A stretch of 64,000 bases of DNA from Histoplasma ohiense. Its lineage: Eukaryota; Ascomycota; Eurotiomycetes; Onygenales; Ajellomycetaceae. Each line of letters starts with the position of its first letter. Position 1 is the first letter of the stretch. A model generated the notes under the pieces. It ran no database searches. It was given only the letters and a program-made list of their open reading frames with translations, and was not told where the DNA came from. Below are positions 54,660 through 64,000 of this stretch, in pieces. The stretch lies in contig JAEVHH010000005.1 in the NCBI GenBank assembly GCA_017607445.1, positions 1,245,001-1,309,000 on the forward strand. The letters run 5' to 3'. The translations under genes were made by a program, and so were the position numbers.

Positions 54660-57600
54660 TTTTTTCCTTGCTTGTATGTTTTATTTTTTTGTATTTATTA
54701 TACTCAAATTGAATTCTTTTCTTTTTTCTCTTTTCCCTGATAAAATCCTTCTAAAAAGAATGCATTTGATTGGAGTTTGAGTGAGATTTGCACTTCTAGT
54801 GTTTTTCAATTTAAGATTTGCACTTCTGATGTCTTTCAACTTGATGTTTGTGCTTTTGATGTTTGAAAGTATGTTGATTTTGTATTTGTCATTTGTTTTC
54901 TTGTTCAAAAAAGATTTTGAATGTCTGAGTGTTCAATATGTTTTCTTTCAATTCTCATGTATCATCACTAGAATCTCAATCTGTTCATCTCACAAGATAT
55001 TCTGAAGATTTGTTTTTTTGTTGTTGTTTTTCAAGAATTTCTTCAACTTGATATTCTTCTTCACTGTCAACAAGTTTCAGTTCTGATTCTGATAGAGCTC
55101 CATTTCTGTGGTTGTATGACTTCAATAAAGATATGTGGAATACAGAATGAATGCTTCTATATGAAGATGGCAGTTCTAGTTTGTACACTTGTTTTTCAAT
55201 GATATTCAGAATCTTGAAGAGTTCAACATATTTATGATTGAGTTTGCAAACCAAGTGCAGCAATTGGAGATTTTTTGTATTGAGTATGATATAGTCATCT
55301 ATTTTAAATTGTTAAGGTTTATGTTTTGCATCATAATAGATTTTCTGTGTTTGTTGTGTCTTTTGTAGATTCTTGATGAGCTTATGACATATTTCCTCAA
55401 TATGTTTCACACAGCTAGCAGCATGTATGGTGACTGGTTGTGATGATTTGCTGATATTAATTTTCAAATCAGATTGATATCCCATTAAGGCTTCTGTGGG
55501 TGCCATTTCAGTAGAGATATGTTGAGAGATATTGTAAACAAACTGCATCAGCAGTAGCCAGTGTGCCCAGTCATCTTGATGATAGTTGATAAAGCATCAG
55601 AGATAATGTTCCAAGATTTGATTTTATTGTTTCATTTGATCATCTGTTTGAGAGTGAAAGACTGTTGAAAGTTTCCAGTGTGCATCTAGCATATAACAAA
55701 AGATGGATCAATAATGGCTTGTAAACAGTGAACCTCAATTGAATATATGGTTTTTGAGTATTCTGTAAATTGTATAGAACTTGGTATAAACAATTTCTGC
55801 TAGTTCATCAGCTGTAATGTTTTTGATGCAAGGAATATAGATTGTAAACTTGGTATATATATCCACAATCACTAAAATTGCATTGTAGGTTTGATGAAGG
55901 AATGTAGAGGCTGATAAGTCTGTAATAAAATTTATAGTAATAAACTCAAAAGGATTTGATGATAAGAGAATTGTACTCAATTCTTCATATTGTCTGTGCT
56001 GTTTTGGCTTTACTCTTTGACAAGTATCACAAGTGGATATATAATCTTTGATATTTCTGACTAGCTCATATCAATAGTATTTATTCTGAATGCTGTCTAT
56101 AAACTTTTTTATACCAAAGTGACCCCTCTGCAGATCATCATGGTTTGCACTGATAATTTCATCAATGAGTGTCTTTTGTTGAGGGACATACACACAACCA
56201 TCAGCATGCAATATATCATCCTCAGAAATTGTCCATAGCATATTTTCAGTGACAGTCATATTCTTCTCTTTTATCTTCTTTCTTTGCTCAGCAGCAAAAG
56301 AATCAATCTTCTGTGCTTTATTTAGAAATGAGATGAAGAATTCAGGCATTTCTGTATATGCTGAGTCCTCAAGAATAGCCTTATTGACTGCAATCCAGAG
56401 CATATATTGCTCAACACACAATGAAGAAGAAGAGTTTATGCAAGAGATAGAAGACATCAATATATGAAGCACTTTTCACTCATTAAAAGAAGCATTTTGC
56501 TCATTAGAGATCCATGCACAGACTACATCAGAAGAAATATCATTTTGAAAAGAAGTATCAGCTTCTCAGTCTAGTCTAACTCCATGTTTCAGCTTCTGTT
56601 GCAGAGTAGATAACATAGTTTGATCATTATAGACCTCACTGTAGTCTGTGCAACAACTGAGCCCATCAGCTGAATTCTTTGATTCAGAATGATGCAGTAA
56701 TACAAAATCATAAGCAGATAAAGCTTTCATTCATCTGATCTGATATCTGTTCAGTTTCTTAGTTGTCATAAAGTACTGCAGATTGACATGATCAGATCAG
56801 ACTTGAATTGAATACTGACTTCTCTTCAGATAGTGTCTTCAATTCTTAAATACTGCTACAATAGCCAAGAGTTCTTTATCATGAGTATCATAACATATTT
56901 CCACATCAATCAACTTTCTTGACCAGAAGACAACTGAATGTCAGTGTCCATCATTCTGCAACTGTGACAGAATAACAGTGACTGCAAAAGTGAATACATC
57001 AGATTTGATCTGAATACACTGAGCTGGGTCAAAATGAGCTAATAGAGAAGCATGTATAAAGCATGATTTGAGCTCATCAAAAGTGCTTTGAGCATCTTCT
57101 GTTCACATAAAAGTGGCTTTTCTTTCTCTCTTCTTACTCCCTTTTGTAAGTTCAAATAATGGGACTGCAATAGAGGAGAAAGACTTAATAAATTGCTGAT
57201 AGAAATTAGCAAAGCTCAAGAAGAATTGAATCTCTTTAATTGATTTAGATGTAGATCATTCTGCAATAGTGGAGACTCTGTCTGACTTCATCTCAACATT
57301 ATTTGTATCTATAACAAACCTCAGAAATGAGATCTTGTCCACTTCAAATTCACACTTAGAGAGTTTTGCAAATAGATTCACACACTTGAGACATTCTAGC
57401 ATCTTAGTAACATGCACTTTATGTTCCTGCTTTGAATTGAAGAATATGAGAATGTCGTCCAAATAGACAATGCAACATATATTCAACAAATCAGACAAGG
57501 CATTGTTAATGTATGCTTGAAATATCACTGAAGCATTAGCTAGTTCAAATGATATAACTACATATTCAAAATGTTCATATCTCATTCTAAAGACTGTCTT

Positions 57601-58600
57601 CCAACAGTCTTTTGCTGCTATAAGTATGCAGTGATAGACATCTCAAAGATCCAGCTTAGTGAATATCTTGGCTTTTGAAAGTCTATCAAGTAATTCACTT
57701 ATTAGAGGTAGAGAGTATCAGTTCTTGATGATGATTTGATTTAACCCTCAATAGTCTACACAAAGACAGAGTCCATCATTTTTTTTGAGAACAAAGAGAA
57801 TCAGTGCATCAGCTGAGCTACTGAACAGTTGTATTCACTCTTTATCTAATACATTTTTTAAATATTCTCTTAGAGTGGCTAACTCAGTTTCAGAGAGATT
57901 GTATATCAGTATAAATGAAGATTGTGTATCAGACTTGAGATCTATGCAGTGTTCTGTCTCTTCTGATCTTTTCACACTTATAGCAGCTTCTTCTGAGAAG
58001 ATATGTGTGTATGGCATGACATAATCAGATAGATCAGTTGGCAAGTCTGAATACACAGCTGAGAATATATATGAAGCATGCTTTGAGTCTTTTGAATGTT
58101 CTGTAGATAATACTACAAGCATTTCTACTCTAGCTTCTGTGAGAACTTCAGCTAGAACATCTTATTCAGAAATAATTTGAGGCTGTTATTCATTTTCAGA
58201 GCTTCTAAAGAAGAATTGTTCATCTGATCAATCTATAAGAGGATTTATTTGTCTTAATCAAGAGAATTCTAATACAAGACTGTAGTTCTTCATCTTCATT
58301 GCATGGAAGGAATGAGATATCTACTATACATTACCCTTGTAATCAGTGACAGTAGTTGCAATGTTATACTCTTCAAAGAAGTGCATTATACATCCATCAA
58401 TTGATTTGATTATTTTGATTTTGCAGTGAGCAGCTTCTAGATTGTGATTCTTTGCTCAAAATTCATTGACACAGTTCACTTCTGACTCAGAGTCTACTAG
58501 TGCAAGCACTTTTTGCAGACTCTTAGATGTAGTGAGTTTCACTGTGACAGTGAAGCTTAAGACATTTTTGCATCAACTTTCTGTGCTTATGACTGTCATT
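54660..58600 (-). pseudogene. pol remnant of B3
   Basis: Protease: about 58510-58450. RT: 58122-57256 (IVYLDDILIF intact). RNase H: about 57130-56570. Integrase N-terminal zinc segment: 56472-56071 (NHDDLQRGHFGIKKFI, the paired His of HHCC). Core: 55980-55620 (VIVDIYTKF). Region before the chromodomain: 55263-54985 (KLELPSSYRSIHSVFHISLL). Chromodomain: about 55080-54920 (EEYQVEEILEK, EYLVR then TGA). Tail to about 54681. Confidence 0.8.
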
Positions 58601-59951
58601 GTGAACTGAATGATATGCTTTAAGTGTTTTTTGAGTTCTTTGAGTTCTTCATGTCTTTTGTATTGAGTTTCAAGTTGAACTTGGTGTTTTTGGATTCATC
58701 TTTGAGTTGTTTGAAACACAAATCAATGGTATGTTCTGGTTGCTTGTAATAACAGCAATATTTTGATCAAGTGAAGTCATTGAACTTTGTAGTGTCATTT
58801 CATCTGCATTTGTTTTGTGATCTATTATCAGCATTATTTCTGTTGTTAAAGCTTTGAGTGGGGTTTTTGAAATTTGACTTCTCTTTAAGCTTTTTCTGTC
58901 TCTCTGACAGATTCGATTCTGTCATTGCAAGTTTATGTAGAGTGGCATCATAGCTTAACTCTTTCAATTTGATTGCATATTTGTCAAATTCTCAGCAAAT
59001 GGAAGGTAAAACTTTCATATAGAGGTGTGATTTTTGATGATATTCACTATAAAAATGTCACAGATGTTCTTCAATTGATTGTAAATGTGAAGCAAATTGT
59101 TGAACTGTCTGATCTTCTTGTTGCTCTATTTTTCAGTACTGTCTATCAGCATCTCAGAAACTTCTATCTGAATCAGTGACTTGACATTGTATCCAACTAA
59201 CAAATTCTTCCCATGGTGGCAAAGTCCACATATCATGTGTATGTTGATACCAACATTGTTGCATCTCAACATTGAAATGAGTAATGACTTCAATGATCTT
59301 TCAATGATTGTGTTTGTTGTAGTAATCAAGATCACTGACATGGAAAGCAATAGCAGCTGTAACAAAGTTTTCAAATTCTTTCATACTTTGATCTCAGAAC
59401 TTTTTCACATCTCTTCAAGAAGAGTGATCACTCATGCTGAGATCTCAAAATTCTAATTACCAAAGTGATATCTGACTATGTCTTCCACTGACAGTAGTCA
59501 CAGCATTTTCCACTAAGGTGTTGAATGCTTGTAGTGTGATTTTCAGTAGTCTGAGAATATTTGTGGTGTTATTGTGATTATCATTCACACTAGTTGCATC
59601 TCTATCATGGTTCGGATGTGCTTCTAGCATATTTCAGATGACTGGAATTGTTTCATTCAATTCTTGTAGCAAAGTGTCACACTGTTGTTGAAGTTCTCAC
59701 AATTCTTTCTCAGTCTGTAATTTTTTGATTCTTCTGATCACAGCTATCTTCTCAGCCTCAATTGTGCTGAGATCTTCAGAAGAGATATCCCCTTCTGAAC
59801 TATATTCAGAGTCTGATTTCATAGAGAAAGGTGATGCTTGTTGCACACTTTCAGTAGCAGAAGTGTGCATTTCACAGTTTTCTTTCATGATGTTTGTTGC
59901 TTCAGATTCAGCAGTAGCACGAGTACAGTGGATACTGTGAGTAGAGGTCAT
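58600..59951 (-). pseudogene. gag remnant of B3
   Basis: ATG at 59951, 48 nt inside the 5' LTR. MTSTHSIHCTRATAESEA, acidic Ser-rich part (SEYSSEGDISSEDLS), coiled coil (EKIAVIRRIKKLQTEKEL), then a broken capsid-like region and zinc knuckle near 58760-58710. Confidence 0.72.
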
Positions 59952-59998
59952 GACTATTACTCAACAGATCATCTCTCAAAGATTGAGTGATTAGAAAC

Positions 59999-60269
59999 TG
60001 TGAGATGTAGTGACAGTGTGAAGAGTAACAGTAGAAGATAGTGTATAGTGTAGTGGAGATAATAGTAATATATTGTAGAGTAATATAGTATAGTAGTGTA
60101 ATGTAGCATAGTGTAGCTAATTGCTAAGGAAGAAAAGAAAGAGAAAGAAGATGTGTGAAATACATACATCAATATATATATACATATAGAAATAGCGGTA
60201 GCGAGAGTATAATGGAAAGAGGTAAGAATAAGCGAAGATAATAAGGAAATAATAAATGAGTGCATTACA
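59999..60269 (-). repeat. 5' LTR of B3
   Basis: 271 bp; CpG kept in the outer right part (AGCGGTAGCGAG, AAGCGAAG). Confidence 0.93.
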
Positions 60270-63200
60270 GATGACCTCAGAGGATCTGTCTTCTACAACA
60301 TGATAAGATTTAATATCAATGTAGAAGGACATGAGAAAAAGAATGTATACATATATGAAATACAAGATCTTGAGTACAATCTAATGCTCAGTCTATCATG
60401 ACTTACAGAATTTGAAACCTTGTTGAATGCATGCAACTGCTGTCTTATTTTCTCAGAAGATGACTGTGTTTATGAGAAAGATGTCAATAGAACTGCTGAT
60501 CTCATTCAGATATCAGTGAAAGTGTACAAACTACTAATTCATCAAGTGTATGAGAAGAAGAACATCCAAGTATTCACTGCTAGTATAGCAGATATCAAAA
60601 AGATGTTAGAGAAACTAGAACTCAAGAATCTCAAGAAATCATACAAAGAACTATCTGAATTGTATGAAGATTTCACAGACATGTTCAACAAAAAAGAAGC
60701 TGAAAAGCTTCCCTCTCACTGAGAATCTGATATAGATCATACAATTGAGCTCATTAAGAAAGATGATAAGAATTCACAACTGCTCTGAGGTTCTCTCTAC
60801 AGTATATCATGTGATGAGCTTCTCATTCTACAAAAAATGCTCAATAGATTACTGAACAAAAACTTTATTCATATTAGTAACTCATCTGCTGCAGCATCTG
60901 TACTGTTTGTGAAGAAATCAGAAGAAGACTTACAATTCTGCATTGATTACTGAGAACTCAACAAGATTATGTGGAAGAACTGATATCCTCTCTCACTCAT
61001 CAATGAAATACTCAAATGAATAGAAAAAGCAAAATGATTTATGAAGCTTGACATCTCTGCAGCCTTCTATAAGATAAGAATTAATGAAGGTGATGAATGA
61101 CTAACTGCTTTTTGTATGTGTTACAGATTATACAAATGGACAGTGACTCTCTTTGAATTAGTGAACACTCTGAGTATGTTTCAGAAATACATTAACTGAG
61201 CTCTATGAAACCTGCTTAATGAGATCATCTCAGTGTATATGAATGATATTCTGATCTTCATCAATGGATCACTCACTGAGCACTGCAAGCATGTACAACA
61301 AGTGCTTGACTGTCTACATAAAGCTGAACTGCAAGTGGACATTGACAAATGTGACTTCAAGATCAAGTCTACAATCTATCTAGAATTCATTATTGAAGCT
61401 GAAAAAGACATACACATGAATTCTAAGAAGATGAAAGCAATTCTCAACTGAGAGACATCAGTCTTGATAAAAGAGATTAGAAGCTTTCTAGAATTCACTA
61501 ACTTTTACTGAAGATTCATCAAAGACTTCTTCAATATTGTACAATCACTGACAGATCTGACTCAGAAAGATGCTGTATTTCAATGAACTGATGAAGTGGA
61601 CACAGCATTCAAAAAGCTGAAGTGTATGTTCATAAGCACTCTGATGCTGTAATCATTTGATTTGAATAAGCATATGATTCTTGAAATGAATGCCTCAGAT
61701 TATGTAGTAGGTGGGGCACTGATGCAATATGATAATGAAGATGTTCTACAACTCTGTGTCTTTATCTTGAAAAAGATGTCATCTGCTGAATGCAACTATG
61801 AGATCTACAACAAGAAACTTCTAGCAATTATATAATATCTCAAAGAATGGGAATTCAAACTCATGAGTGTTGAGAGATTCAAGATTGTTACTGATCATAA
61901 GAATCTAGAGTACTTCACAATCACTTGTAAGCTCACTGAGAGATATATGTGTTGATCATTGTTTTTTAGCCATTTTTCATTCACAATTTGTTATTGATCT
62001 GAAGTAGAGAACACTCTTGCAGATGCTCTGTTTCACTGAGAACAAGATATATCATCTGATGACTTGGATGACAGATGGAAACACTGAGAGCATTGATTAA
62101 TCAACTCTGCAATCATAGAAAGTTCTATGCAATCAGATGAACCTCACATACATATCAATCAGTTTCAAGCTCAAGAATCCTCACTTGAAGAACAATGAAG
62201 ACTAGTGGCAGAGACAGATGAATTCTGACAACAAGTCATTGAAGCTGTACAAAGCAAAGCATCTCAATTCCCTGCAGATGTATACTCAAGAACAGATATC
62301 TCAGTATGTTTGATTGATGATGACAACTGCTTATGCTTTCAAGATAGACAATGAGTTCTCAATTCAGAATCTCTATAAATATAAATCATGCAAGAAATTC
62401 ATGACTTGCTGATGACTGAACACTCAGAACACAAAATTATATACAACATTGTCATTCAAGAATTCTACTGATCAGATATGTCAAAAGATATACATCAGTT
62501 TGTATGCAACTGTGATTGCTGCAGCTCAGTGACAGTATAATGTAAACACTGAAAAAAGATGCTGAAGCTTCTATCTGTTCTCAATCAAACTTGATATGAT
62601 ATAGCTATCAATTTTGCAGTTTTCTTACTCAAAAGCAGAGGTTCTACAAACATTCTAGTCATTGTTGACTGACTCAGCAAGAGTGTAATACTACAGTTCT
62701 GTGACAAAATGAATGTCAAAGTAATTGCAGATGTCTTTATCAGAAGCTCATTCTATTATATACACAGTCTGCTTTCATTTATTGTGTCAGATAGAGACAG
62801 TCAATTCATCAGCACACTCTGAGTCTGTGTATGCCAATTATTAAGAATTGAACAAAAGTTATCAACAGTATATCATTCAAAGATTGATGAAGCTACTGAG
62901 AGAATGATACAAACAGTAAAGAACATTCTCTATAAGTTCTGCAATTACACACAAGACAACTGAAGCAATCTGCTGCCACATGCTGAGATTGCAATTAACA
63001 GTTGAGATTCTGCTACAACAGATATAAGCTCATTCTTTCTTCTATATGAATACAACTTAGAGATTCTGAACTTTTCTGAGACTCTCTGAGAAACTGTGTA
63101 CATCTGCAGTCTTATACAGACAGCAGAGAATATTGTGAGCAAGCTGAAGAAAGCTCATGAATGAGCAGAAGCTTCAATAATCAGCACTCAGTAAAATTAT

Positions 63201-63640
63201 GAGAATCAAATGAACATCAGAAGAAGTTCTGTGATCTGATACTATATAGAAGACAAAGTCTGACTAGATCTCAAGAACATAAGAATGAACTGTCTCTTAT
63301 ATATACTAAATTATCATCACATCAAGTATACAGTGAAGAAAGTGTTAGACATACATAATTATCAACTCAACACTCTGTCTGACATTCATGACATCTTTTA
63401 TATGAACCTGCTCTGATCTGCAGTTGAGAATTCATTCCTCTTTCAGAGAATCTCTGATTGATAGTCATCTGTCATTGTAGAAGAAGATAACAAACTTGAG
63501 TGGGAAATCAAAGCAATTCTTGATGATAGAATCAACCACTATCATCACAAATATCTCATCAAATGAGTAGAATATGATTGTCCAATCTGAGAATCTGTGT
63601 CTGTCTTGAAGAACACTGCCACCCTTGACATCTATGAGTC
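60270..63640 (+). pseudogene. pol remnant of A1: RT to chromodomain
   Basis: Linker: 60420-60720 (MLNACNCCLIFSEDDCVYEK). RT: about 60800-61500, with FTKLDISAAF-like KLDISAAFYKIRINEGD and a catalytic YMND (one Asp lost) in SVYMNDILIF. RNase H: about 61620-61960 (MNASDYVVGGALMQ). Integrase zinc region: 62437-62525 (CNCDCC). DDE core: about 62590-62920 (VIVD, SDRDSQF, ATERMIQ, so all three acidic residues are present). Chromodomain: 63484-63620 (LEWEIKAILDDR, KYLIK then TGA). Stops are nearly all TGA. Confidence 0.82.
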
Positions 63641-63652
63641 CTCACTCACTCT

Positions 63653-63667
63653 GATAGAGGAGGATAA
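63653..63667 (+). promoter_or_regulatory. polypurine tract of A1
   Basis: GATAGAGGAGGATAA directly before the 3' LTR; the A2 counterpart reads GATAGAGGGGGATAA. It primes plus-strand DNA synthesis in reverse transcription. Confidence 0.8.
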
Positions 63668-64000
63668 TGTGATGGATTAGCATTTATTAGTAATCAATTT
63701 ATGCAATCAACTCTTCTTCTGCATCTGCTTGTTTCTGATTGCTGTGACTTTGTGTAATTTTCAATGTTCTTTCACTCTGTGCTCTGTGTTTGTGTAGTTT
63801 CTAACAATTCTTCTGCATAGCTCTTAATGTTCTTTCACTCTGTGCTCTATACTTGTGTAGTCTCTAACAATTCTTCTGTATAGCTTCTAATATTCTCTCA
63901 CTCTGTGTTCCACACTTGTATAGTCTCTAACAATTCTTTTATGTAGCTTTCAATAATTCCTCCACTCCACACTCTGCACTTATATAGTCTCTAACAATTC
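63668..64000 (+). repeat. 3' LTR of A1, cut by window end
   Basis: TGTGATGGATTAGC..; 333 of an expected 534 bp. Its inner edge is mutated where the 5' LTR outer edge is not (TGTGACGGG). The 63-bp tandem units continue to the window end. Confidence 0.9.

Larger units (their letters stand above)
52867..60269 (-). mobile_element. gypsy chromovirus family B, complete copy B3
   Basis: 7403 bp, inserted in the protease region of A1 with a perfect GATGA duplication (52862-52866, 60270-60274). The LTRs, 52867-53137 and 59999-60269, are 271 bp each. The polypurine tract is AAAAAAGAGAAGTAAT (minus, 53138-53153). It has the same gene order as B2. Confidence 0.94.
29701..64000 (+). mobile_element. gypsy chromovirus family A, copy A1 (host of nested inserts)
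   Basis: Plus-oriented element inserted in B1 (candidate target duplication ATTTC, 29696-29700). Its own sequence is 29701-31713, 39131-39140, 52711-52866 and 60270-64000. C, A2 and B3 occupy the gaps, each flanked by its own 5-bp duplication. Order: 5' LTR, gag, protease, RT, RNase H, integrase, chromodomain, polypurine tract (GATAGAGGAGGATAA, 63653-63667), 3' LTR running out of the window. Removing the inserts rejoins the coding order seen in A2, which confirms the reconstruction. Confidence 0.9.

Noticed and set aside
24010..64000. CRISPR, plasmid or bacterial mobile element explanation for the repeats
   Set aside because: All repeats resolve into LTRs with TG..CA ends, 5-bp duplications and gypsy pol domains; the window is eukaryotic.

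Overview
The window is fungal nuclear DNA. It shows short introns (about 47-210 nt) with GT..AG borders and CTAAC-like branch points, a cytosolic RPL15 gene, FunK1-type fungal kinases, a DUF4360 secreted protein, and a repeat island saturated with C-to-T mutations. Intron style, FunK1 copies and AT-rich gypsy-filled islands suit a filamentous ascomycete, probably Onygenales (Blastomyces/Coccidioides-like). That placement is inference from gene content, not proof.

Bases 1-24009 are ordinary, moderately GC-rich DNA. In order they hold: the 3' part of a PSP1-domain gene (1-1437); a long pyrimidine-rich spacer; an unrecognised four-exon gene (3919-5284); a miniature copia-type element (5442-6766, TSD ATTGA) that itself contains a solo gypsy LTR (6046-6384, TSD TCAGA); RPL15 (7049-8062); a DUF4360 gene on the minus strand (9874-9119); about 6 kb of gene-poor DNA with one small frameshifted two-exon gene (13591-14220); and two tail-to-tail FunK1 kinase genes. 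The first kinase is intact (16235-18670). The second has one in-frame TGA (22269-19879) and is followed by a duplicated 5' scrap (22800-22938).

From 24010 to the window end everything is nested LTR retrotransposon, resolved here by LTR ends and 5-bp target duplications. Three Ty3/gypsy chromovirus families occur: A (534-bp LTR), B (263-271-bp LTR) and C (271-bp LTR). An A copy (A0, from 24010) was entered by B1 (24419-29700 in the window), and B1 was entered by A1 (29701 to beyond 64000). A1 in turn received C (31714-39130, TSD GCAAT), A2 (39141-52710, TSD CATGA) and B3 (52867-60269, TSD GATGA). A2 received B2 (44101-51560, TSD TATTT), and C received a solo B LTR (32127-32394, TSD GTGTT). Every full element has decayed gag, protease, RT, RNase H, integrase and a chromodomain.

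The decay looks like repeat-induced mutation, but the stops are overwhelmingly TGA. This points to CpG and CpC as the preferred contexts rather than CpA. Outer edges of elements and short solo LTRs are spared.

The most unusual finding is a second gene carried by families B and C, on the strand opposite to gag-pol, between the pol end and the 3' LTR. In C it reads through two canonical small introns kept in phase. In both families it encodes a 35-residue six-cysteine motif of nearly the same spacing, followed by an intron donor at the same place. It looks like a shared, intron-bearing, antisense cargo gene of two different chromovirus families.
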